Shown here piece after piece: positions 8,199-15,164 of a stretch of DNA of 64,000 nucleotides (positions are counted from its first letter, which is position 1; each line of letters starts with the position of its first letter). A program made the translations under genes and the position numbers. The notes under the pieces are model-generated. The model did not search any database. It was not told where the DNA came from and saw only the letters and a list, made by a program, of their open reading frames with translations. This DNA is from Faecalispora sporosphaeroides DSM 1294 (GTDB lineage Bacteria; Bacillota; Clostridia; Oscillospirales; Acutalibacteraceae). Location: positions 456,509-520,508 of the forward strand of contig KB911067.1 of assembly GCA_000383295.1 (NCBI GenBank), in the 5' to 3' direction.

Positions 8199-8870
8199 AT
8201 GGAACAAATTCCGATTGCGTTGGAAGAGATTTTTCCTCAGTGGGAGAAGCTGACTCCCCGGCAGCAGCAGCTGGTGCGCGCACAGACCCACTCCCGGCGC
8301 TTCGCGCGGGGCCAGATTCTGCACCAGGGGCACAACGACTGCTCGGGCCTGCTGCTGGTGCGCGACGGCCAGCTCCGCGTTTTCATTGAATCCTCCGGCG
8401 GCAAGGAGGTTACCCTGTACCGCCTGTTCTCGTGGGATATCTGCCTGTTTTCGGCATCGTGCATCATGAAAAACATCAGCTTTGAGCTGCACGTGCAGGC
8501 GGAGCGGGATTCCGACGTTTTCATCGTCCCACCGGCCCTGTACGAAAGCCTGATGAAGGAATCGCTGCCGGTTGCGGACTACACCAGCCAGCTGATGGCC
8601 TCGCGCTTTTCCGACGTGATGTGGACGATGGAGCAGATTCTGTTCACCAGCTTCGACAGCCGCCTTTCGGCCTTTTTGCTGGAGCAGAGCGAAATCGAGG
8701 GCTCCGACTCGCTTACCATGACCCATGAGGAAATCGCGCGGCACCTTGGCAGCGCCCGCGAGGTTGTCAGCCGCATGCTCAAATATTTTTCCGACGACGG
8801 TCTGGTGCAGCTTTCGCGCGGCCGGGTCACCCTGCTCGACTCCAAACGCCTGCGCGCGCTGGTTCAGTAG
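8199..8870 (+). CDS. Crp/Fnr family transcriptional regulator
   Basis: 223-aa cytoplasmic regulator. The N-terminal cyclic-nucleotide-binding-like sensor domain covers about residues 15-115 and the Crp-type winged helix about 150-218, with recognition segment MTHEEIARHLGSAREVVSRM. No N-terminal Cys cluster for an Fe-S centre is present, so it is not a classical Fnr oxygen sensor; ligand unknown. I use ATG 8199, 6-7 nt after GGGGGG; an in-frame TTG at 8181 lies upstream of that site. It follows the CoA-disulfide reductase gene but has its own promoter about 120 nt upstream. Control of the redox genes beside it is inference. Confidence 0.9.
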   Translation: MEQIPIALEEIFPQWEKLTPRQQQLVRAQTHSRRFARGQILHQGHNDCSGLLLVRDGQLRVFIESSGGKEVTLYRLFSWDICLFSASCIMKNISFELHVQAERDSDVFIVPPALYESLMKESLPVADYTSQLMASRFSDVMWTMEQILFTSFDSRLSAFLLEQSEIEGSDSLTMTHEEIARHLGSAREVVSRMLKYFSDDGLVQLSRGRVTLLDSKRLRALVQ

Positions 8871-8935
8871 GCGCGCGGCGCTTTGCAGCAAATTCGCCAA
8901 ACCGGATTTGCTGCCGCAGTCTCCCTTTCCGGATC

Positions 8936-8973
8936 AAAAACTGCCGTTCCCAATTTGGGAGCGGCAGTTTTTT
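8936..8973. terminator. convergent terminator
   Basis: Hairpin with arms AAAACTGCCG and CGGCAGTTTT plus an inner TCCCAA/TTGGGA stem, then a T-run. It serves the Crp/Fnr gene and, through the complementary A-run, the opposing DUF2500 gene, whose stop codon it overlaps. Confidence 0.88.
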
Positions 8974-9370
8974 ATCCCACACTTCTGTCTCTTTCAAACC
9001 CCAGATACCGCGTTCCCTGAAAGGTCAGGCGGCCCCGGTCGCCCTCCGCCAGCATACCGTATTCCGTGCCCTTTACAGGGAACTCGATCCGGTCGCCGCT
9101 TTCCACCTCAAAGGTGGCGAAATAGGTAGTGGAGGTATCGTTGGTTACCGTGTCCGGCCCGGCACCGTTGGTATACTGATGCACGGCGGTGCGCTTGGTT
9201 ACAATACGCGCCGGCACGGTTAAAACCGGAGACTCATTGTTTTTATGCCACTGCGAGATTCCCTTCACGGAGCGAACGAGAATCGTGCCCAACACAATCA
9301 CAAATCCCACCGCAATAAAAATCGGCACGAAACGAAACATAAACTCTCCGTCTCCGTAAGCAAAGCCCAT
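8972..9370 (-). CDS. DUF2500 domain-containing membrane protein
   Basis: 132 aa. One transmembrane segment (about residues 11-33, FVPIFIAVGFVIVLGTILV) precedes a soluble beta-rich domain with PARIVTKRTAV and STTYFATFEVESGDRIEFPV, the pattern of the DUF2500 (YhhM-like) family. Function is unknown in the family. The stop codon lies within the shared terminator. It is followed upstream by a DJ-1/PfpI gene on the same strand, 27 nt away. Confidence 0.85.
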   Translation of the reverse strand: MGFAYGDGEFMFRFVPIFIAVGFVIVLGTILVRSVKGISQWHKNNESPVLTVPARIVTKRTAVHQYTNGAGPDTVTNDTSTTYFATFEVESGDRIEFPVKGTEYGMLAEGDRGRLTFQGTRYLGFERDRSVG

Positions 9371-9397
9371 CGCTCATTCTCCTTCCATCGGCCGGCG

Positions 9398-9997
9398 TTA
9401 TAGCTGCTGCGCGTCACAGGCAAATGGATCGTTATCGCGGTCGCGGTTCCACAGGTACTCCGCACCAAGCGCGGCTTCCTCCGCCGCCTCCCGGCCAAGC
9501 CGGTCGGCGAGAAACCCCAGCGCCATATCCATGCCCGCCGAAACGCCCGAGGACGTATAAAATTTGCCGTCGACCACCCATCTTGCACGGTGTACCCAGT
9601 TGACCGCCGGATTCACCGAAACCACCCAGTCGATCGCCCGCTTGTTCGAGGTAGCCCTGCGGCCGTCCAGCAGGCCGGTTTTCGCCAGCAGTGCCGAGCC
9701 GGTGCAAACGGTAAGGCAGTATTCCGCATTGCGCGCGGCCTCCCCCAGCCGCGCAAGAAAGTCGGAATCACAAACGAGCGGCCGGGTGCCGATTCCGCCG
9801 GGCACCAGCAGAATTCCTGTTTTGCTCACAGCTTCCAGCGCGCGGGTGGCGATTTCCGCTCCCTGCCTGCTGCGCACCATGCCGCCGTCCACCGATACAT
9901 AGTTCAAAAGGTATTCGCCGCTCCGACCCAGAATTTCCACCGGACCGAACGCGTCGAGCGTTTCAAAATCCGGGAACAACAGTACATTGACTTCCAT
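9398..9997 (-). CDS. DJ-1/PfpI family protein (isonitrile hydratase-like)
   Basis: 199 aa with the class I glutamine amidotransferase-like fold. The nucleophile-elbow Cys98 lies in LTVCTGSALLAKTGLL, an early Asp/Glu in FPDFETLDAFGP and the LLVPGG strand follow the family pattern. The GLLDGRRATSNKRAIDWV segment resembles the isonitrile hydratase/AraC-linked subgroup more than the YajL/DJ-1 proper. Start ATG 9997 has AGGGGAG upstream, so a longer in-frame reading is rejected. The real substrate is unknown; glyoxalase, isonitrile hydratase or repair activity are possible. Confidence 0.85.
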   Translation of the reverse strand: MEVNVLLFPDFETLDAFGPVEILGRSGEYLLNYVSVDGGMVRSRQGAEIATRALEAVSKTGILLVPGGIGTRPLVCDSDFLARLGEAARNAEYCLTVCTGSALLAKTGLLDGRRATSNKRAIDWVVSVNPAVNWVHRARWVVDGKFYTSSGVSAGMDMALGFLADRLGREAAEEAALGAEYLWNRDRDNDPFACDAQQL

Positions 9998-10047
9998 TCC
10001 GCTCCCCTTTCCGCCGGGCTTCCCCGGTCTAAGCATTTTACGCCCGG

Positions 10048-10509
10048 TCACTGCCTCGCGCCGGGCCATTGCATCACACATTCCATTTCGCCGGTTCCCT
10101 CATCCCGCTGCCGGCAGACTTTTGAAAAGCCCTCCCGCAGGTAAAAGGCGAGAGCGCTTTTATTTTTTTCGTAGACGCAGAGCGTCAAGCCCGGGAACCG
10201 TCGCTTCCACTCGTTCAGCAGAGCCTTCCCGATCCCGCGCGAACGCATCGGCGCGTCGACAAAAATCCCCTCGATATGCCTGTCGTTGATTCCGGAAAAG
10301 CCAACGATCTTCCCTTGCGCCTCACAGACCAGCACCTGAGCCCGCGGCAGCATCCGCCGCACCAACGGCAGATTTCCCCTCCAGTATTTCTCCGGAATAA
10401 ACCCGTGCACCTGCAAATTGGCGGAAAGCCAAATTTCCAGCACCGCGGGCAAATCCTGCTCGCGCAGAGCGCGGATTACGAAAGGCCCCTGCTCGGTTTG
10501 CGCACTCAT
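10048..10509 (-). CDS. GNAT family N-acetyltransferase
   Basis: 153 aa, one GNAT domain. The acetyl-CoA pyrophosphate loop is RSRGIGKALLNEWKRR near residues 88-103, preceded by the IEGIFVD strand. The C-terminal YEKNKSALAFYLREGF motif is typical. The sequence resembles YjaB/PA4866-like small-molecule acetyltransferases. Its ATG overlaps the stop codon of the upstream membrane-protein gene by 4 nt (ATGA), so the two are translationally coupled. Substrate unknown. Confidence 0.88.
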   Translation of the reverse strand: MSAQTEQGPFVIRALREQDLPAVLEIWLSANLQVHGFIPEKYWRGNLPLVRRMLPRAQVLVCEAQGKIVGFSGINDRHIEGIFVDAPMRSRGIGKALLNEWKRRFPGLTLCVYEKNKSALAFYLREGFSKVCRQRDEGTGEMECVMQWPGARQ

Positions 10510-10835
10510 TGCGGTTTTTTCCTCAGCTTGACAATCTGCGTGCCGAACACGCCGCCAATCAAAGCGGCCAGCGCATAAATGATCGCGTAAACCCACGCCC
10601 CGGCATAAAAGATAAACGCGGACGGCAGAAAAATCAGCCCGGCCAGCAGCGCAAACACAAAGCTGCCAAAAGGGCGCAGGATTCCGTAAATCAGCGCGCA
10701 GAAAAAGCACACCGCCAGCAGAATCCCCAAAAACGGCAGCAGGACGATGCCCATGCTGACCATAACCAGAGGCGGCAGATAAAACAGTACCGCCAGCACC
10801 AATAAAAACGGAAGCATTCCCGTAAATCGTTTCAT
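10506..10835 (-). CDS. small integral membrane protein
   Basis: About 109 aa, almost entirely hydrophobic, with three or four transmembrane segments and a basic C-terminus (VKLRKKPQ). I recognise no family. Start is uncertain: ATG 10835 (MKRFTG) gives a typical positive-inside N-terminus; an upstream in-frame ATG at 10853 is possible. Coupled to the GNAT gene by an ATGA overlap. A membrane partner or unrelated small gene are equally possible. Confidence 0.7.
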   Translation of the reverse strand: MKRFTGMLPFLLVLAVLFYLPPLVMVSMGIVLLPFLGILLAVCFFCALIYGILRPFGSFVFALLAGLIFLPSAFIFYAGAWVYAIIYALAALIGGVFGTQIVKLRKKPQ

Positions 10836-11061
10836 ATTTGTCACCCGCACCATTCTCAAATATCATATTCATAAGCAGCTTTTCGCTGTTTGATTACAGA
10901 ATACCATAAAAATGGCAGAAAGGCAAAATCCAATGTATCGTGATATCATTCAAAACACTTGGGTTTCTTTCCCGCTTACATAACGGGGAAAGGAATCTTA
11001 ATGTTGGGCATAAAGCCATTTTATTTAAAGTGCATCGACTTACAAAACTTTAAATTCAGCA

Positions 11062-11109
11062 GACAAAATAAAGGTGGCGGCAGAATTACAGTGCAATTCT
11101 GCTGCCACC
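11062..11109 (-). terminator. terminator of glycerate kinase operon
   Basis: Long hairpin GGTGGCGGCAGAATT (11073-11087) against AATTCTGCTGCCACC (11095-11109) with one wobble pair, followed on the minus strand by TTTATTTT. It lies 20 nt past the glycerate kinase stop and closes the 11-22 kb locus. Confidence 0.88.
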
Positions 11110-11128
11110 CCAGTCTTACCGATTTCCT

Positions 11129-12259
11129 TTACGAAAACTGGCTCAGAAAACGCATGAGATTCTCCATGGTAAGAGCCATGTCCTGGCGGCTGCGCAGCTG
11201 TGCCTGCGAAAAATCCACAGCCACACGGTTGATGCTGAACACCGCGCAGACGCCCTCCTCGTACACGGCGTCGATGCCGTCGCCGATATCACCCACCACG
11301 GCGATCACCGGTACGCCGATTGCCTTGGCGCGGCGGGCCACCCCCACCACAACCTTGCCGCGCAGGCTCTGCGTATCGAGCTTGCCCTCGCCTGTAAAGA
11401 CAACATCCGCATCTCTGGCCTTCCGCTCAAACGAAAGCGCGTCCAGAACCGTTGTGATTCCCATTTGCAGGCGCGCTCCAAAAAACGCCAGCATGCCGCC
11501 GCCCATACCGCCCGCGGCCCCCGCGCCGGGAACCCCGTCCAGCGAAACGGAAAGCTGTTCCTTTACCGCCTGCGCCGCACGGCGCAGATTTTGATCCAGC
11601 ATCCGCACCATTTCGGCATCCGCTCCCTTCTGGGGCGCAAAAACGCACGCGGCGCCGGATTCACCGTACAGCGGGTTATCAATGTCGCACATCGCGATGA
11701 TTTCGCACCCCCGCAGCAGCGGGTGGAGCCCCTCCCGGCTGATCGAGCCGATTTGCCCCAGCGTCGCGCCTGTGGGAACAAATTCTTCCCCCTCCCGATT
11801 GCGGAACACGACCCCGGCCGCAGCCGCCGCGCCCGCGCCCATATCATTGGTGCAGCTGCCTCCAAGGCAAATGATCAGCTTTTTGCAGCCCTGCTCCGCC
11901 GCGTGAACCATCAGCTGGCCCACGCCGTAAGTAGAGGCCAGGTCGGGCCGCATGACTCCCTCCGAAAGTGGCAGACCCGCGCAGGCCGCCATTTCAATCA
12001 CCGCCGTGTGGTCGGGGGTGATCCCGTAAAAAGAATCGATTTCTTCCCCGTACGGGCCCTTTACGCGCAGCGGTACCTTTTTGCCGCCCGCAGCCGTTAA
12101 AAAGGCGTCCACACTGCCCTCGCCGCCGTCGGCCACCGGGAGAGAGAGCACCTCTGCCTGCGGGAAATGCCGCCGGATGCTCTCCTCCATGATACGGCAC
12201 ACCTCAAGACTGCTCATGGTGCCCTTAAAGGAATCCGGAATCAGAACAAATTTCTTCAC
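11129..12259 (-). CDS. glxK: glycerate 2-kinase (GarK/GlxK family)
   Basis: 376-aa cytoplasmic kinase that phosphorylates D-glycerate with ATP; the GlxK/GarK family makes 2-phosphoglycerate. Starts MKKFVLIPDSFKGTMSS as the family does, with the LPVADGGEGSVDAF block near residue 43, LGGSCTNDMGAGAAAA near 132 and TGEGKLDTQSLRGK near 290. Length is normal. It is the last gene of the locus, 18 nt after a 2-hydroxyacid dehydrogenase. That neighbour fits hydroxypyruvate reductase, so glycerate is the likely end metabolite passed into glycolysis. Confidence 0.94.
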   Translation of the reverse strand: MKKFVLIPDSFKGTMSSLEVCRIMEESIRRHFPQAEVLSLPVADGGEGSVDAFLTAAGGKKVPLRVKGPYGEEIDSFYGITPDHTAVIEMAACAGLPLSEGVMRPDLASTYGVGQLMVHAAEQGCKKLIICLGGSCTNDMGAGAAAAAGVVFRNREGEEFVPTGATLGQIGSISREGLHPLLRGCEIIAMCDIDNPLYGESGAACVFAPQKGADAEMVRMLDQNLRRAAQAVKEQLSVSLDGVPGAGAAGGMGGGMLAFFGARLQMGITTVLDALSFERKARDADVVFTGEGKLDTQSLRGKVVVGVARRAKAIGVPVIAVVGDIGDGIDAVYEEGVCAVFSINRVAVDFSQAQLRSRQDMALTMENLMRFLSQFS

Positions 12260-12277
12260 ACCTGTTTCACTCCTTAT

Positions 12278-13237
12278 TCAGGGATTCACCACATTGACCG
12301 GGCTTCCGCTTAAAAACGCCCGCAGGTTTTCCACCGCAATATCCATCAAGCGCTGGCGGCTCTCTTTCGGCGCCCATGCGATATGCGGGGTCAGAATCAC
12401 GTTCTTCGCCGTCAGCAGGGGGTTATCCGCCTGAATCGGCTCGGTGGAAACCACGTCGCACGCGGCGCCCGCCACCCTGCCGGAATTCAGCGCGTCCGCC
12501 AAATCCTGCTCCACAATCAGCGGGCCGCGGGAATTGTTGATGATTAGAACGCCCAGCTTCATCTTCGCGATTGTATTCTTATTGATGATCCCCTGTGTGG
12601 ACGGGAACAGGGGGCAGTGCAGCACCACCACATCCGATTCCGCCAGCAGCTCGTCCAGCTCCGCGTACCGCAGGGTATCGCTTTCCAGCTCCGGGATGCG
12701 ATACGTGTCGTTTGCCAGCACCTTCATGCCGAGGGCCTGGGCGATCTGCGCCGTGCTCTGCCCGATTTTGCCGAAGCCGATGATCCCCATGGTTTTGCCG
12801 TCCAGCTCGATCAGCGGGTGATTCCAGAAGCACCAGTCGATGCTGTTCGTCCAGTCCCCGCGCTTGACCGCGTCGGAATGCTCCCCAATGTGGTGGCACA
12901 GCTCCAGCAGCAGCGCAATGGCAAACTGCGCAACCGCCTTTGTGCCGTACGTGGGAATATTCGTCACTGGAATGCCGCGCTTCCGGGCCGCCTGTACATC
13001 CACCACATTATAGCCTGTAGCCAGCACTCCAATATAGCGGATGCTCTCGCATTTCCGCAGGGTATCCGCCGTCAGGGGCGTTTTGTTTGTGATGACAATC
13101 TCCGCGTCGCCGATCCGCTCGATGATCTGATCCTCCGGGGTGCGGTCGTAAACCGTCAGCTCGCCGAGGGCCTGAAAGCCGCTCCAGCTCAAATCACCGG
13201 GGTTTTCCGTGTAGCCGTCTAAAATTACGATTTTCAT
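12278..13237 (-). CDS. D-2-hydroxyacid dehydrogenase (probable hydroxypyruvate reductase/glycerate dehydrogenase)
   Basis: 319-aa NAD(P)H-dependent enzyme. Nucleotide-binding motif GFGKIGQSTAQIAQALG near residue 151. Substrate-binding and catalytic segments are NNSRGPLIVEQ (Arg), a Glu in the VSTEP region and the catalytic His in TPHIAWAPKESRQRL. The PHIAWA context is shared with glycerate dehydrogenases. Next to glycerate kinase, reduction of hydroxypyruvate to D-glycerate is the simplest role; other 2-oxoacids are possible. ATG 13237 follows AGGAGG; the longer frame to 13411 overlaps the next gene and is rejected. Confidence 0.88.
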   Translation of the reverse strand: MKIVILDGYTENPGDLSWSGFQALGELTVYDRTPEDQIIERIGDAEIVITNKTPLTADTLRKCESIRYIGVLATGYNVVDVQAARKRGIPVTNIPTYGTKAVAQFAIALLLELCHHIGEHSDAVKRGDWTNSIDWCFWNHPLIELDGKTMGIIGFGKIGQSTAQIAQALGMKVLANDTYRIPELESDTLRYAELDELLAESDVVVLHCPLFPSTQGIINKNTIAKMKLGVLIINNSRGPLIVEQDLADALNSGRVAGAACDVVSTEPIQADNPLLTAKNVILTPHIAWAPKESRQRLMDIAVENLRAFLSGSPVNVVNP

Positions 13238-13371
13238 ATCATGCGATCCTCCTGTTTTCACTCGTTTTTCCATGTGCCGTTCTTTCATTTCTTTGCCGCT
13301 CCCGAAAACAAAGCGCCGGGTATGCAAAGCACAAAGCCGCACGGCCCGCGCTTCCCGAATGGAAGGATGTA

Positions 13372-14124
13372 TCAAAGGCCGAGCCGAAAAATCCGGTTCG
13401 CGTTTCTCCACATTACATTTTCCAGATCGTCTTCATTTCGGATGATCTGCCGGTATTTGGCCAGCTCCACCGGAATCTGATCCAGATTATCGGAGGAAAA
13501 CAGGATCTTGCCGCAGCCAACCTCTCGAATCATATGCTTTACGGCGTTGGTGCCGCACCAGCTCGGCTCCAAAAACACGTTCTCCAGCTTCTTTGCCAGC
13601 AGGCGCGCCTGCTGATGGAAGGATTCGGAGCCCGCGTGCGCCAGAATCACCGTCACGTCCGGGTGGTCCTTCGCGCCCTGGTACACGCTCGTGGGGTCGG
13701 CAAACGGAATCCCGTTGCCGGTGTGGATCATCAGCGGCACCTTCAGCTCATGGCACACCTCGTACACATGGTACGCATCCTGGGAGGAGGGGTGGCACGC
13801 GTGCGCGATCGGCGTGATCTTGATTGCGACAAACCCCAGCTCCTTCACGCAGCGGAACGCCTCTTTGTCGTAATCCTGCGGGAAAAAGTGGGGGTTGATG
13901 GAGGCCATGCCGAAAAAGTGCTTGCGGGGCGCCATGCTTTTGCAGAACGCCGCAATTCTGTCGTGAATTTTAACATGCTCCAAAAGGTAGGGTCTGGGGA
14001 TAAACGGCTGGATGATCCCGCCGTCAATCTGAAATTCATTGTAGTATCGAACCAGCTCCTCCTCGCGGTTTTCTTCGTCAAATACGACGTCTTCCCCTAA
14101 ATGAACATGCGCATCTATAATCAT
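13372..14124 (-). CDS. amidohydrolase family metal-dependent hydrolase (COG2159)
   Basis: 250-aa TIM-barrel protein. Metal ligands: His6 and His8 in DAHVHLGED, a later His in MIHTGNG, another in ILAHAGSE and Asp in LFSSDNL near the end. This ACMSD-like superfamily contains decarboxylases, hydratases and lactonases acting on small carboxylic acids. In this locus a lactonase or decarboxylase for a sugar acid intermediate is possible. The start overlaps the permease stop (ATGA), showing tight coupling to the transporter. Exact reaction unknown. Confidence 0.85.
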   Translation of the reverse strand: MIIDAHVHLGEDVVFDEENREEELVRYYNEFQIDGGIIQPFIPRPYLLEHVKIHDRIAAFCKSMAPRKHFFGMASINPHFFPQDYDKEAFRCVKELGFVAIKITPIAHACHPSSQDAYHVYEVCHELKVPLMIHTGNGIPFADPTSVYQGAKDHPDVTVILAHAGSESFHQQARLLAKKLENVFLEPSWCGTNAVKHMIREVGCGKILFSSDNLDQIPVELAKYRQIIRNEDDLENVMWRNANRIFRLGL

Positions 14125-15164
14125 AACCGCTCTGGCTCCTTTCTTTCAAGAGGCGTTGCCCTCGCAAGCCGTGCTTTTTCACACTTTTTGCCCGGATTTT
14201 TTCCGGTGCTTTCCGCCGCGCCGATCAGCAGAACCGCAATAATCAGCGCGCCCTTCACCATGCTCTGCATACCGGCGTTCGCGCCCATCAGCTGCATGCA
14301 CGAAATAATCAGATACAAAAACAGCGAGCCCACCAGAGTGCCGGCCGCGTTGGCGCGCCCGCCGGACATCAGCGTGCCGCCCACCACAATGCAGGCGATG
14401 CTGTCCATCTGGTAGCTGTTGCCCATGCCGAGGTAAGCGCCAGTCACGCGGGCTGAAATCAAAGCGCCGCACAGCCCGGCCAGAACCGCCGCGAACACAT
14501 AGGTGAGCATCTGGGTCTTTGCCACATCCACCCCCGCAAGACGGGCCGCTTCGAGGTTCTGCCCCGTAGCCAGCAGGCCCTTGCCGTAGGCGGTGGCAGT
14601 CAGCAGAAAATGAATCGCCAGCGCAAGCAGCACCACCAGCAGAATCATCACCGGCACCCCCGCCAAGCGGAAGGTTGCGATGTTTTTCAGGATGGAGGGC
14701 ACTGTGAACACATTGAAATTGTGACCAATCAGCATTGTTACCGTCACAATCAGGTAATTCATGGCCATTGTGGCGATAATGGCGGGAATCTTCAGGTGAA
14801 TGACCATCATGCTGTTCAGAAAGCCCACCAGCGCGCCGCACGCGATTACGGCGAGCAGCGCCGGGAGGATCATGCTGTTCCGGCCGTTGCACAGCCCCAT
14901 GCTCACATAGGCGCCCAGCGTGATCATGCCGGGAATGGAAAGGTCGATCGCGCCGCGCCCGGTGGTAACCACCAGCATTTGAGCCAGACCGGCAATCGCC
15001 AAAAAGGAGGCGGTGTAAGCATTGTCGATCAGCGACTTCAGGCTCAGGCCGTTGCCGCCGCACGTGCCCATCAAAACCCAGAGCACGACGCAGCCCGCCG
15101 CCGCAAACAGCCAGCTGCCGTTGCGCCGTGTGAACTCTTCCAAACGCGCGTTTTTCTGTTTCAT
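14121..15164 (-). CDS. ribose-type ABC permease (RbsC family)
   Basis: 347-aa membrane permease with about nine or ten segments. Typical RbsC motifs: GRGAIDLSIPGMI near residue 70, IPAIIATMAMN near 125, and the cytoplasmic ATPase-contact loop TGQNLEAARLAGVDVAKTQ near 205. The ATG (15164) overlaps the stop of the fused ATPase-permease (ATGA). It is the second permease of this importer, which probably works as a heterodimer with the permease half of the fusion. A Lys/Arg-rich tail ends the protein. Confidence 0.93.
   Translation of the reverse strand: MKQKNARLEEFTRRNGSWLFAAAGCVVLWVLMGTCGGNGLSLKSLIDNAYTASFLAIAGLAQMLVVTTGRGAIDLSIPGMITLGAYVSMGLCNGRNSMILPALLAVIACGALVGFLNSMMVIHLKIPAIIATMAMNYLIVTVTMLIGHNFNVFTVPSILKNIATFRLAGVPVMILLVVLLALAIHFLLTATAYGKGLLATGQNLEAARLAGVDVAKTQMLTYVFAAVLAGLCGALISARVTGAYLGMGNSYQMDSIACIVVGGTLMSGGRANAAGTLVGSLFLYLIISCMQLMGANAGMQSMVKGALIIAVLLIGAAESTGKNPGKKCEKARLARATPLERKEPERL

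Noticed and set aside
13238..13411. N-terminal extension of the 2-hydroxyacid dehydrogenase
   Set aside because: Overlaps the amidohydrolase gene and lies upstream of a perfect AGGAGG at ATG 13237.
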